Shown piece by piece: positions 28,062 through 37,227 of a DNA stretch of 64,000 nucleotides; the stretch's first letter is position 1; each line of letters opens with the position of its first letter. This stretch comes from Streptomyces sp. WM4235. Lineage in GTDB: Bacteria > Actinomycetota > Actinomycetes > Streptomycetales > Streptomycetaceae. The stretch spans positions 62,001 to 126,000 of the forward strand of contig NZ_LGDE01000112.1 of NCBI RefSeq assembly GCF_001279725.1, written 5' to 3'. The notes under the pieces are model-generated. The model saw only the letters and a list, made by a program, of their open reading frames with translations. It did not search any database and was not told where the DNA came from. The position numbers and the translations under genes were made by a program.

Positions 28062-29087
28062 TCAGGGGACGGGCGGCGGATCGACCAGCCGCCCGTCCTC
28101 CACCAGCATCCCGGCCCGCTTCACGGTGCGCAGGATCGGGACCAGCTCCACCTGCCGGATGCCGTCGACCGCGCCGATCCGCTCGGTGAGGTACGTGTAC
28201 AACGCGTCGGTGTCCCGGCACACCACCACCGCGAGCAGATTCGCCGAGCCGGTGACCGCCGCCGCGAACGGCACCTCGGGGTGCTCGCCTATCGCCGCGC
28301 CCACCCGGGCCAGCCGGGCCGGGTCCACGGTCAGGAGCATCGCCGCCTCCGCCTCGTACCCGAGCGTCGCCGGCACGATCTCCACGTCGAAGTAGACCGC
28401 CCCCATGTCCCGCAACCGGTCCAGCCGGCGCCGGGCGGTGGACTCCGACAGCCCGGTGGCGCGGGCCAGTTCCGGATAGCCGGCGCGGCCGTCCTGCCCC
28501 AGCACGGCCAGCATCGCCAGCTCCGCCTCGTCCAGCGCGTACCGGTCCTGATCCGGCAGCGGCGGCTGCCGCTCCAGCGCCGCCACCTGGTCCGGGCGCA
28601 GCGCGTCGATGCCGAACCAGCGCTCGGGCCCGCCCGTGAACATCCGCAGGATGGTGTGCGCGCTCACCCCGATCACCCGGCGGGTGCGCGGGAGCTTCTC
28701 CAGCAGCAGGACGTCTCGGTCCTGGCGGGTCCGGGCCTTGGTCATGCAGTGGATCTCGGTGCCGCCGGAGTTGAGGGTGACCCAGGCGATGTCCGGCCGG
28801 CGGGACAGCGCCTCCGCGACGGCGAGCGCGGCGTCCGGCGTGCACTGCACCCGCAGCCAGGACTCGAACAGCCCGACGCGGCTGCCCAGCGGCAGCCCGA
28901 CCACCCGGACCAGGCCCGTGGTGCGCATCCGGCGGTAGCGGCGCACCACCGTCTGGTCGGAGACCTCCAGCACCTCGGCGAGCCGGCTGAAGGAGGCCCG
29001 CCCGTCGATCATGAGGGCCTGCACGAGCGCCAGGTCGAGGTGGTCCATCTCGGCGGAACCGGCCAGAGGCTGCATGGTTTCCATCAT
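28062..29087 (-). CDS. Tandem Lrp/AsnC-family transcriptional regulator
   Basis: The protein has 341 residues, twice the normal Lrp length, with two complete units. Unit one has a helix-turn-helix near residues 15-60 (DGRASFSRLAEVLEVSDQT) and a sensor domain to about 155. Unit two has a helix-turn-helix near residues 188-235 (RAGYPELARATGLSESTARRR) and a second sensor domain to the end. Such fused proteins probably form pseudo-dimers. ATG 29087 has GGAGG 7 bases upstream. The gene is divergent from a DHA2-type exporter with 115 bases between them, the usual arrangement for a local regulator. Confidence 0.88.
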   Translation of the reverse strand: MMETMQPLAGSAEMDHLDLALVQALMIDGRASFSRLAEVLEVSDQTVVRRYRRMRTTGLVRVVGLPLGSRVGLFESWLRVQCTPDAALAVAEALSRRPDIAWVTLNSGGTEIHCMTKARTRQDRDVLLLEKLPRTRRVIGVSAHTILRMFTGGPERWFGIDALRPDQVAALERQPPLPDQDRYALDEAELAMLAVLGQDGRAGYPELARATGLSESTARRRLDRLRDMGAVYFDVEIVPATLGYEAEAAMLLTVDPARLARVGAAIGEHPEVPFAAAVTGSANLLAVVVCRDTDALYTYLTERIGAVDGIRQVELVPILRTVKRAGMLVEDGRLVDPPPVP

Positions 29088-29202
29088 CGCAGAGCCTCCG
29101 ACGAGTGAAATCCGGCAGCGGAAGCCCGCTGGATGGTTGGTCCGGACGGGTGACCGCGACTCTGGTGGCACACCTCATCTGCTCTTGATCCGGAGAACCC
29201 CC

Positions 29203-30726
29203 ATGCGTAAATGGCTGCCCTTGACGGCCGTGAGCCTCGGAGCCTTCATGCTCCTGGTCGACGTCACCATCGTGACCGTCGCGCTCCCGGACATGGCCAC
29301 CGACATGAACACCGGTTTCGCCGGACTCCAGTGGGTGATGGACATCTACGCCCTCGCGCTCGCCGCACTGCTGCTCGGCGCGGGCTCCCTCGCCGACCGG
29401 ATCGGCCGCCGCCGCGTCTACCTCGGCGGACTCGCCGTCTTCGCCGCCGCCTCCCTGGCCTGCGGCCTGGCCACCGGCCCCGTCCTGCTGATCGCCTTCC
29501 GCGCCGTGCAGGGCATAGGCGGCGCGGCGATGTTCGCCACCACCATGGCCCTGCTCAGCAGCGCCTACCAGGGCCGCGACCGGGGGATCGCCTTCGGCGT
29601 CTGGGGCGCGGTCAACGGCGCGGCCGCCGCGGCCGGACCGATCATCGGCGGGCTGCTGACCGAGCACTTCGGGTGGCGCTGGATCTTCTTCATCAACCTG
29701 CCCGTCTGCGCCCTGGCCGTCTGGGTCACCCTCAAGGCCGTCGCCGAGTCCCGCAACCCGCACGCCAAGGGCCTCGACCTGCCCGGCATGGTCACCTTCA
29801 CGGCGGGCGCCGGCATCGTCACCTACGCCCTCATCCGGGTCGCGGAGAACGGCTGGACCTCCGCCGCCACCCTCGGCCTGCTCGGCCTCGGCGCGGCCTG
29901 CTTCGCCGCCTTCGTCCTCGTCGAACTGCGCACCGCGCACCCGATGCTCGACCTCTCCCTCTTCCGCAGCCCGACCTTCGTCGCGGTGATGGCCGGCGGA
30001 CTGCTGCTGTCCGGGGCCGCGTTCTCGTACCTCATGTACGTCTCGCTCTGGCTCCAGTCCGCCGAGGGGATGGGCCCGGTCCAGGCCGGACTGGTCCTGG
30101 TGCCGCTGAGCCTGGCCGCGTTCCTCGTCTCCGCGGTGGCCGGCCGACTGCTGCACGGCGCCCCCGCCCGACTGTCCATCGGCGGCGGGCTGCTGCTGAT
30201 CGGGGCGGGCGCGCTGCTCCAGGCCTGGATGCTGGACGCGGGCGACGGCTGGACGGCGCTGGTGCCCGGACTGGTGCTGACCGGCGTGGGCGTCGGGATG
30301 GCCACCCCGCCGCTGGCCGCCGCCGCGATGGGGACCGTGGCCCCGGCCCGGGCCGGGATGGCCGGCGGCGCCCTGAACACCGCCCGCCAGCTGGGCAACG
30401 CCCTCGGCATCGCGGTGCTCGGCGCGCTCTTCCAGGCCGGTCTGACGAGCGGCCTCGCCGGCAGCGGGCAGCCGCACGGCACCGCCGAGGCCCTGGCCTC
30501 GGGCGGAGCGGGGCGGTTCCTCGCGGCCGGCCCGCAGGCCCGGGAGTGGGTGGAGGCCGCCTTCGCGAGCGGGCTCCGGGACACCTTCGTGGCCTCCGGG
30601 GTGATGGGTCTGGTGGGCGCGCTGGTGGTGGTCCTGCTGATCCGTCCCGCCCGGGGGACCGGGGCTTCGCTCCCGGCCCGGGCCAAGGGCTCGACGGGCT
30701 CGACCACCGAGCGGGCCTCCGCCTGA
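29203..30726 (+). CDS. MFS exporter, DHA2 (EmrB/QacA) type
   Basis: The 507-residue integral membrane protein has about 14 hydrophobic segments. The first helix carries LLVDVTIVTVALP, the DHA2 hallmark (consensus LDxTIVNVALP), and the loop after helix 2 has ADRIGRRRVYLGG, the family antiporter motif A. These pumps export drugs or small molecules by proton exchange; substrate unknown. ATG 29203 has CGGAGA upstream. It is divergent from a double Lrp-type regulator, which likely controls it. The C-terminus is short and polar. Confidence 0.9.
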   Translation: MRKWLPLTAVSLGAFMLLVDVTIVTVALPDMATDMNTGFAGLQWVMDIYALALAALLLGAGSLADRIGRRRVYLGGLAVFAAASLACGLATGPVLLIAFRAVQGIGGAAMFATTMALLSSAYQGRDRGIAFGVWGAVNGAAAAAGPIIGGLLTEHFGWRWIFFINLPVCALAVWVTLKAVAESRNPHAKGLDLPGMVTFTAGAGIVTYALIRVAENGWTSAATLGLLGLGAACFAAFVLVELRTAHPMLDLSLFRSPTFVAVMAGGLLLSGAAFSYLMYVSLWLQSAEGMGPVQAGLVLVPLSLAAFLVSAVAGRLLHGAPARLSIGGGLLLIGAGALLQAWMLDAGDGWTALVPGLVLTGVGVGMATPPLAAAAMGTVAPARAGMAGGALNTARQLGNALGIAVLGALFQAGLTSGLAGSGQPHGTAEALASGGAGRFLAAGPQAREWVEAAFASGLRDTFVASGVMGLVGALVVVLLIRPARGTGASLPARAKGSTGSTTERASA

Positions 30727-30790
30727 GCCGCCGAGGCCGTACGGCGACCCGCGCATCCGAACTCCGGGTGCGCGGGTCGCCGTACGTCCG

Positions 30791-30862
30791 GGGGCGTTCG
30801 TGTGCACGGGAGCGTCCGTATGTACGGGGGCGTTCGCGTGCCCGGGGGCGTCCGTATGTACG
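30791..30862. repeat. Four 18-bp tandem repeats, alternating in two forms
   Basis: Units at 30791, 30809, 30827 and 30845 follow an A-B-A-B pattern: A is close to GGGGCGTTCGYGTGCMCG and B to GGRGCGTCCGTATGTACG. They lie in the 305-base gap between the DHA2 exporter and the acidic secreted protein. No gene is supported there; promoter and leader of the next gene follow the repeat. Confidence 0.8.
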
Positions 30863-31031
30863 GGTGGTGGATGGGCGTACGACGGCCGTCCGGCCCGGTT
30901 GTCCGGTCCGGGAGGGTGAACCTTCGAACGCGCTGCGCATGCTGAATCGTTTCTGCTGATCGGCCCGCTCCTACGCTGCCCGCTGGATGTCTCCGGATCC
31001 GGCATCCAGCGACCAGAGAAACGGACTGCTC

Positions 31032-31865
31032 ATGCGTGCTCGCACCACCGCCGCGGCCTTCCTAGGCGCCCTCGCGCTCGTCCTGCCGGCCTCCGGCCAG
31101 GCCATGGCCGACGACGACTACGACGGTCACCACACGCTCGGCCGCCTCTACTACGTCGTCGAGGACGAGGACGGCGACGAGTACACCCGACACATCAGCC
31201 CCTCGGACAACGACACCTGCTACGAGCTGACCGGAACCTCCCGGCACCAGCCGGCCACCGAGGCCTACAACCGCACCGAGTCGCTGGCGGTCCTCTTCGA
31301 GGGCCGCGGCTGCAACGGCCGGGCGGTGCGCACCCTGGCGCCGGGCGGCGGGGCGCACGACGTCGAGGCCCTCTCGGTCTACTTCCGGCCCACCGGCGGG
31401 GACGGCCACGGCCACCACGACGGCGGCTGGAACGACGACGAGGACCGCCGCGTCCGCCGCGACGCCCGTCCCGAGCAGGGTCGTCAGACGAACCTGGTCA
31501 AGCCCGCCGTGGCGGCCGTCGCCGCCCCGGCCGCGGCCCCCGCCCCGCGCCCGGCCGACGACGAGCCGTCCTTCGACGAGTCCGCCGACGAGCAGTCGCG
31601 CGAGGACGAGCAGCGCGGCGAGGACGAGCAGCGCGACGAGGCGGGCCGTCCGGGCGACGACCAGGCCGAGGACGAGAACGGACAGCGCGACGAGGCGCGC
31701 GACGAGCGCGGCCAGGCCGACGAGGACGAGGCGCGTGACGAGCGCGGCCAGAACGAGGAGGACGAGGCGCGCGACGAGGACGGGCAGCGCGACGAGCGCG
31801 GTCAGGACGGCGACGAGGAAGAGGAGTACGGCGTCCTGGACACCGTCTTCCGCGCCATCGGCTGA
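31032..31865 (+). CDS. Secreted protein with acidic DEARDERGQ-type repeats
   Basis: The 277-residue protein has a clean signal peptide (residues 1-26, cleavage after QAMA). A small folded domain (about 27-120) has two cysteines (DTCYEL, GRGCNG) and a LAVLFEGRGCNGRAV pattern like beta/gamma-crystallin or I36-type inhibitor domains. A His/Gly-rich and Ala/Pro-rich linker follows, then an extremely acidic tail (about 180-268) of repeats built from DEARDERGQ, encoded by roughly 36-bp DNA repeats. Such tails can bind divalent cations or coat surfaces. ATG 31032 is the only good start. No sorting motif is present. Function unknown. Confidence 0.78.
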   Translation: MRARTTAAAFLGALALVLPASGQAMADDDYDGHHTLGRLYYVVEDEDGDEYTRHISPSDNDTCYELTGTSRHQPATEAYNRTESLAVLFEGRGCNGRAVRTLAPGGGAHDVEALSVYFRPTGGDGHGHHDGGWNDDEDRRVRRDARPEQGRQTNLVKPAVAAVAAPAAAPAPRPADDEPSFDESADEQSREDEQRGEDEQRDEAGRPGDDQAEDENGQRDEARDERGQADEDEARDERGQNEEDEARDEDGQRDERGQDGDEEEEYGVLDTVFRAIG

Positions 31866-31913
31866 CACGCCCCGGCGCTGGCACCGGCGCTGACACCGGC
31901 TCAGGCCGACCGG

Positions 31914-31957
31914 AAGGCCCGACACCCCTGGGAACCACCCCGTGGGTGCCGGGCCTT
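31914..31957 (+). terminator. Terminator after the acidic secreted protein gene
   Basis: AAGGCCCGACACCC (31914-31927) pairs with GGGTGCCGGGCCTT (31944-31957) with one mismatch around a 16-base loop, then TTCG. Confidence 0.7.
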
Positions 31958-32125
31958 TCGCGCGGGGACGGACCGCGGGGCCGCTCGGGCGCCGAGGGTC
32001 CCCCTCGCGGGGGCACCGGGTCCCGCCCTCGGCGGGACCCCGGACATGGAACAGGGCCGCCCGGGGTGGTCTTCTCCCGAGCGGCCCCGCGATCAAACGG
32101 TGGTGCGGTCAATCCCCGACGGGGA

Positions 32126-34393
32126 TCAGAAGGTGAGCTTCCAGCTGTTGATGTAGCCGGTGTCCGCGCTGGCCAGGTCGGCGACCCGGAGCTTCCACAC
32201 GCCGTTGGCGACCTCGGAGGAGGCGTTCACGGTGAAGGACTGGACGATGTTGTCCGCGCTGCCGCCGGTGCGGTTGCGCAGGTTGTACAGGGTGCCGTCG
32301 GGGGCGACCAGGTCGACCTTCAGGTCACCGACGTAGGTGTGGACGATGTTCACGTCCACCTTGAGGGTGCTCGGGGCGTTGCCCGTGCGGTTGACCGTGA
32401 TCGGTGAATCGACGGTCGCGTTGTCCTTGATCTGGTAGTCGGCCGTGTTCTCGAAGACGTTCGGCTGCGAGGTGCCGACCGTCCAGGTGAAGGAGGCCGT
32501 ACCGGTCTTGCTCTGCGAGTCGGTCACCGTGACGGTCACGTTGGACGTGGCGGCGGTGGTGGCCGTGCCCGAGATCAGGCCGGTGGAGGAGTTGATCGAC
32601 AGGCCGGCCGGCAGGCCGGTCGCCGCGTAGCTCAGCGCGCCCGGGTTGGTGCTGGTGGCCTGGACCTGCAGGCTGACAGCGCCACCCACCTGGGTGTTCT
32701 GGTTGGCGATCGGGGTGACCGTGACACCGGTCGTGATGCGGGCGCCGACCGCGATGCCCGCCCAGGCGTTGGCCACGTTGTTGTACGTGGTCGAGCCCTG
32801 GCCGTACAGGTCGGCGGCGGCCTGCAGGGTGGCCGTGCGCGCGGCGGCGTAGTTGGTGTTCGACTTGAAGTAGCCGACCGTCAGCGCGCGGAACCAGATC
32901 TTCGAGGCGGCGTCCCGGCCGATCGCCGTGACGGGCAGGTTGTCGGCGGTGGGCGAGTTGTAGCTCACGCCGTTGACGACCTTGGCGCCCGAGCCCTCGG
33001 AGGCCAGGTAGTACCAGTGGTTGGCCGGACCCGAGGAGTAGTGGACGTCGATGCCGCCCAGACCCGAGTACCAGGAGTCCTTGGACGAGCCGTCCTTGCT
33101 CGGCTTGTCCATGTAGCGCAGCGGGGAGCCGTCGCCGTTGATGTCGATCTTCTCGCCGACCAGGTAGTCACCGACGTCCTGGGGGTTGTTGGCGTAGAAC
33201 TCGACCGCGGCCGCCATGATGTCGGAGGTGGCCTCGTTCAGACCGCCGGGCTCACCGCTGTAGGTCATGTTGCCGGTGACCGAGGTGAGGCCGTGGGTCA
33301 TCTCGTGCGCCGCGACGTCCGTCGAGGTGAGCGGCTTGGTGTTGCCCTCGCCGTCGCCGTACGTCATGCAGAAGCAGCCGTCGTCCCAGAACGCGTTGAC
33401 GTACGCGTTGCCGTAGTGGACCCGGCTGTACGGGGCCACGCCGTCGTTGCGCAGGCCGTTGCGGCCGTGGACGTTCTTGTAGTAGTCCCACGTCGCGGCG
33501 GCGCCGTAGTGGGCGTCCGCGGCGGCGGTCTCGGCGTTGGACGCCTGGCCGTTGCCCCAGATGTCGTCCGGGCCGGAGAACAGGGTGCCGGTGCCGGACG
33601 AGCCCTTGTTCAGGTTGTACGTCTTGTGGTTGCCGCGGCCGGCGTCGGTCAGCGTGTAGTTGCTGCCCGACTGCGAGGTGCCCAGCGTCACCTGACCGCT
33701 GTACATCGTGTTGCCGGTGCCGGTCTCGATGGCCTGCCACTCGGTGATCTTGGCGCCGGTCCTGGCGTTGGTGACCACGTGCAGCTCGCTCGGGGTGCCG
33801 TCGTGCTGGAGGCCGCCGACGACGGTCTCGAACGCGAGGACCGGGGCGCCTTCGGCGGCCCAGATCACCTTGCGGGCGTTCTTGGAGGCCTTCGCGTCCT
33901 TGGCACCCTGGGTCTTGGCCAGACCGAGGGCCTGCTGCTCCGCCGAGGCCGGGGTGACCGAGGCGCTGGTGTCCGCGACCTTGATCTCGTGGTTGGTGGC
34001 CTTGGTCACGCTCTTGGTGACACCGCTCTTGGCGTGGACCGTCAGGTCACCACCGAGCACGGGCAGGCTGGCGTAGGTGCGTTCGTAGGTCGTGTGCGTG
34101 GTGCCGTCCGCATCCTGGACGACATCGCGGACGACGAGCTTCTCCTGGCCACCGAGCCCGAGAGCCTTCGCCGCCTGCACGGTGGTCGAGTTGGCGTCGG
34201 CGAGGAGCGTCGCACGCTCCGAAGCGCTGAGTGCGCGGTTGACCGAGCCCGGGTTGGGCTGGGCCGCCGTGCGGGCCTGGGACGCGGTGGCGTCGGCGGT
34301 GGCTGTTCCGGCCTGTATACCTACGGCGAGCAGGGCTGCCGCGGCCACGAGAGCGCCGGCCGCAGTGGCACGCCGCTGGGGGGTGGGACTCAA
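32126..34393 (-). CDS. Neutral zinc metalloprotease (M4, thermolysin-like) with C-terminal P domain
   Basis: This is a secreted peptidase of 755 residues. A signal peptide (1-40) precedes an FTP/PepSY-type propeptide (about 45-215) that acts as chaperone and inhibitor. The M4 catalytic domain carries the zinc motif HEMTH at residues 363-367 and the third ligand in GGLNEATSD. After it come a putative Ig domain (about 559-640, SLQVQATSTNPGALSYAATG) and a proprotein-convertase P domain (about 646-755). TTG 34393 is chosen because GAAGGAG lies 7 bases upstream; a TTG at 34411 has no ribosome site. S. coelicolor has a neutral zinc metalloprotease at a matching place, as I recall. The gene is divergent from the polysaccharide locus. 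Confidence 0.93.
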   Translation of the reverse strand: MSPTPQRRATAAGALVAAAALLAVGIQAGTATADATASQARTAAQPNPGSVNRALSASERATLLADANSTTVQAAKALGLGGQEKLVVRDVVQDADGTTHTTYERTYASLPVLGGDLTVHAKSGVTKSVTKATNHEIKVADTSASVTPASAEQQALGLAKTQGAKDAKASKNARKVIWAAEGAPVLAFETVVGGLQHDGTPSELHVVTNARTGAKITEWQAIETGTGNTMYSGQVTLGTSQSGSNYTLTDAGRGNHKTYNLNKGSSGTGTLFSGPDDIWGNGQASNAETAAADAHYGAAATWDYYKNVHGRNGLRNDGVAPYSRVHYGNAYVNAFWDDGCFCMTYGDGEGNTKPLTSTDVAAHEMTHGLTSVTGNMTYSGEPGGLNEATSDIMAAAVEFYANNPQDVGDYLVGEKIDINGDGSPLRYMDKPSKDGSSKDSWYSGLGGIDVHYSSGPANHWYYLASEGSGAKVVNGVSYNSPTADNLPVTAIGRDAASKIWFRALTVGYFKSNTNYAAARTATLQAAADLYGQGSTTYNNVANAWAGIAVGARITTGVTVTPIANQNTQVGGAVSLQVQATSTNPGALSYAATGLPAGLSINSSTGLISGTATTAATSNVTVTVTDSQSKTGTASFTWTVGTSQPNVFENTADYQIKDNATVDSPITVNRTGNAPSTLKVDVNIVHTYVGDLKVDLVAPDGTLYNLRNRTGGSADNIVQSFTVNASSEVANGVWKLRVADLASADTGYINSWKLTF

Positions 34394-34775
34394 CGCAGAC
34401 TCCTTCTGCAAGGGGGGTTCCGGATGGCTGGGTGGGCCTCCGGGCAGATCAGGGCTGGTGCGATGAACGGTCGAAGAGTGCCACCTGTGGGCGCTGATGT
34501 CAGGGCCGCGTCAAAAGGTTGGCTGGAAACGGTTCGTTGTCCGAAGATACGTATCCGGTATCCGAACCATTCACCTTTGTGTGGGAAGGGGGAGTTCGGG
34601 ATGCGGAACAGGAGGTACCGGTTGCTAACGCTTGAGCAACGAGAGGCACCGTTAACGCAAACGGCATTTACCGTACGGGTGTTTGTCGTACTGTTTCCCG
34701 GTGCGACTGTTGCCCGTTGCCAGGGGAAGCCACGGGCGCTCGCCGCTGTCATATGACCACGTGCCAGGGGGGCCC
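34394..34775. other. Intergenic region between the protease and the sugar transferase
   Basis: No gene seen in these 382 bases. GC is lower than in the flanks (about 34540-34700), as expected for promoters. It contains the inverted repeat at 34621-34640 and several TACGTATCC/GTATCCG direct repeats around 34545-34565. Confidence 0.5.
34621..34640. promoter_or_regulatory. Inverted repeat in the divergent control region
   Basis: GTTGCT (34621-34626) and AGCAAC (34635-34640) are inverted around 8 bases, 155 bases before the sugar transferase start. Possible operator; no regulator assigned. Confidence 0.4.
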
Positions 34776-36263
34776 ATGAGGCATGTCCATTTTCCTGCGC
34801 AAAGAGTGGCCAGGACCGTCGCCGACACGGTCGGGGCGGCCACCGCGCCCGCTCGACGGCTCGGGGACAAGGCCGGTTGGTACCTGCCGGTCGCCGTGGC
34901 CGCCGACTGCCTCGGTGCCGCCGTGCCCGTGGGCCTCGTCTTCGAGGCCGCGCAGCAGGTCCGGCCCGCCTACTGCGCCGTCGGCGCCGCTCTCGCGTGG
35001 ACCGGGGTGCAGGCCGTGCGCCGGCGCTACGCCGCCCGACAGCTCGGCGAATCGCGCGGAGTGCTGCCGGTCGTGCACGACTGGCTGATTCTCATCGGGG
35101 TACTGGCCGTCGCCCGCGTGGTGACGGGGGAGAGCACCCCCCGACTGGCCGCGCTCGGGGCACTGTTGCCCGCCCTGCTGATCACCGTCGCCGTCCACAA
35201 GCTCACCTACCGCCACCTCTCGGCCGCCCGCCGCGAGGCGCAGGCCGTCAGTCGGGTGCTGGTCGTCGGCGAACCCGAGGCCGCCGAGGGCGTCATCGCG
35301 CACCTGGCCGCCCGCACCGACCACCCGTACGTGGTGGTCGGGGTCATCCCGGTGGGCGACGGCCCGCTCTCCAGCGGAGTGCCCGTCGCGGCCAGGCTCG
35401 ACGCCGGGATGCCGGACACCCCGTACGGGGACTCGGCCGCCGTGCTCGGCGCCGTCGCCGGACACCACGCCGACCTGGTCCTGGTCGCCCCCGGCGTGCG
35501 CATCGCCGGCGAGCGGCTGCGCCGGGTCGCCTGGGCCCTGCACGACGCCGGCCTGGAACTGGCCGTCTTCCCCGGACTGGTGGAGATCTCCGTCAAGCGA
35601 CTGGAGACCCTGTCCGCGGGGGGGCTCGCCGTGCTGCGGATCGCGCCGCCCGTGCGGCGGGGCATCCAGACCCTGTTGAAGTCGGTGCTGGACCGGGTGG
35701 GGGCCGCGATCGGGCTGCTGGTCCTGTCGCCGATGTTCCTCGCGGTCGTCCTGGCGATACGTCTCGGATCCCGCGGTCCGGCCTTCTACAGCCAGCACCG
35801 CATCGGCCGCGACGGCGAGCCCTTCGTCATGTGGAAGTTCCGCACGATGGTGGTCGACGCCGACAAGCTCAAGGCCGACCTGTCGGCATCCAACGAGAAC
35901 GACGGCCTGATGTTCAAGATGCGCCGTGACCCCCGGGTGACCCGGGTGGGCCGGCTGCTGCGCCGGACGTCGATGGACGAACTGCCCCAGCTGGTGAACG
36001 TGCTGACCGGCAGCATGTCGCTGGTCGGCCCGAGGCCGCCGCTGCCGGAGGAGGTGGCTCGGTACGACGAGGTCGAGCTGCGCCGGCTCACCGTGCGGCC
36101 CGGCATGACCGGCCTGTGGCAGATCAGCGGGCGCTCGGACCTGTCCTGGGACGAAACGATTCAGCTTGATCTGCAGTACGTCGACAACTGGTCCTTCACC
36201 AGCGATGTCGACGTCATGGGCCGTACCCTCCGCGCCGTCGTCGACGGTCGCGGAGCGTACTGA
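34776..36263 (+). CDS. Initiating sugar-phosphate transferase (polyprenyl glycosylphosphotransferase)
   Basis: The enzyme loads the first sugar 1-phosphate onto undecaprenyl phosphate to start polysaccharide repeat-unit assembly. It has 495 residues: membrane segments (about 30-150), a nucleotide-binding-like central domain (about 155-300, VSRVLVVGEPEAAEGVI), one more membrane helix (about 305-330), and the conserved cytoplasmic catalytic domain with QHRIGRDGEPFVMWKFRTM, RRTSMDELPQLVNVLTG and MSLVGPRPPLP. This is the WcaJ/WbaP layout. ATG 34776 follows CAGGGGGG. It is the first gene of the polysaccharide locus, convergent with fcl. Confidence 0.93.
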   Translation: MRHVHFPAQRVARTVADTVGAATAPARRLGDKAGWYLPVAVAADCLGAAVPVGLVFEAAQQVRPAYCAVGAALAWTGVQAVRRRYAARQLGESRGVLPVVHDWLILIGVLAVARVVTGESTPRLAALGALLPALLITVAVHKLTYRHLSAARREAQAVSRVLVVGEPEAAEGVIAHLAARTDHPYVVVGVIPVGDGPLSSGVPVAARLDAGMPDTPYGDSAAVLGAVAGHHADLVLVAPGVRIAGERLRRVAWALHDAGLELAVFPGLVEISVKRLETLSAGGLAVLRIAPPVRRGIQTLLKSVLDRVGAAIGLLVLSPMFLAVVLAIRLGSRGPAFYSQHRIGRDGEPFVMWKFRTMVVDADKLKADLSASNENDGLMFKMRRDPRVTRVGRLLRRTSMDELPQLVNVLTGSMSLVGPRPPLPEEVARYDEVELRRLTVRPGMTGLWQISGRSDLSWDETIQLDLQYVDNWSFTSDVDVMGRTLRAVVDGRGAY

Positions 36264-36282
36264 GGGGCCGCGGCCCGTGCGA

Positions 36283-37227
36283 TCAGCCCTGCCCCAACCA
36301 CCAGGCGTACGTGGAGGCGATGCCGTCCCGCAGCGGGATGCCCGGCTTCCAGCCCAGCGAGGTCAGACGGGTCACGTCCAGCAGCTTGCGCGGCGTCCCG
36401 TCCGGCTTGGTGGTGTCCCAGGCGAGCCGTCCCTCGAAGCCGGTCACCTCGGCGACGGTCTCGGCCAGGGCCTTGATGGTCAGGTCCTCGCCGCAGCCGA
36501 TGTTGACGGGCTCGTCCCCGTCGTAACCGTTCAACAGCACCGCACAGGCCGCCGCGAGGTCGTCCACGTGCAGGAACTCGCGGCGGGGGGTGCCCGAGCC
36601 CCACAGGGTGACCTCGTCGCGCCCCTCGGCCGCGGCCTCGTGGAAGCGCCGGATCAGCGCGGGCAGCACGTGCGAGGACTGCAGGTCGAAGTTGTCGCCC
36701 GGACCGTAGAGGTTCGTCGGCATGGCCGAGATGTACGAGGCCCCGTACTGCTTGCGGTACGACTGGACCTGGACGATGCCGGCGATCTTCGCCAGGGCGT
36801 ACGCCTCGTTGGTCGGCTCCAGCGGGCCGGTCAGCAGGGCGTCCTCGCTGATCGGCTGCGGGGCCAGCTTCGGGTAGATGCAGGAGGAGCCCAGGAACAG
36901 CAGGCGGTTCACCCCGGCGGCGTGCGAGCCGGCGATGACGCTGAGCTGGATCTTGAGGTTGTCCTCCAGGAACTGCACCGGGTAGGTGCTGTTGGCCATG
37001 ATGCCGCCGACCTTGGCGGCGGCCAGCACGACCGCGTCCGGGCGGACGTCCTTCAGGTACGCCTCGGTGGCGGCGGCATCGCGCAGGTCGAGCTCCGCGC
37101 GACCGCGGGTGAGCACCTCGTGGCCGTCGGCGGTGAGGCGCCGGACGACCGCGGACCCCACGAGGCCGCGATGGCCTGCGACGAAGACGCGGGCGTGCGG
37201 GGGCAGGAGCGGCAGCGAACTTGTCAT
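36283..37227 (-). CDS. fcl: GDP-L-fucose synthase
   Basis: The enzyme epimerises and reduces GDP-4-keto-6-deoxy-mannose to GDP-L-fucose with NADPH. It has 314 residues, an extended short-chain dehydrogenase: VAGHRGLVGSAVVRRL is the Rossmann glycine motif, LGSSCIYP holds the catalytic Ser, and YALAKIAG the Tyr-x-x-x-Lys pair. NLYGPGDNFD and the fucose-synthase-typical GSGTPRREFLHVDD are also present. ATG 37227 is chosen from family length. Its partner gmd is divergent, 320 bases away, so both steps of GDP-fucose synthesis share a control region. Confidence 0.94.
   Translation of the reverse strand: MTSSLPLLPPHARVFVAGHRGLVGSAVVRRLTADGHEVLTRGRAELDLRDAAATEAYLKDVRPDAVVLAAAKVGGIMANSTYPVQFLEDNLKIQLSVIAGSHAAGVNRLLFLGSSCIYPKLAPQPISEDALLTGPLEPTNEAYALAKIAGIVQVQSYRKQYGASYISAMPTNLYGPGDNFDLQSSHVLPALIRRFHEAAAEGRDEVTLWGSGTPRREFLHVDDLAAACAVLLNGYDGDEPVNIGCGEDLTIKALAETVAEVTGFEGRLAWDTTKPDGTPRKLLDVTRLTSLGWKPGIPLRDGIASTYAWWLGQG

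Noticed and set aside
30791..30862. CRISPR array
   Set aside because: The repeats are directly adjacent 18-mers with no spacers and no cas genes nearby.
27943..31005. A 1020-codon minus-strand frame across glgP end, the Lrp gene and the exporter
   Set aside because: The composition is shadow-like, it crosses three well-supported genes and intergenic tandem repeats; no domain is recognisable.
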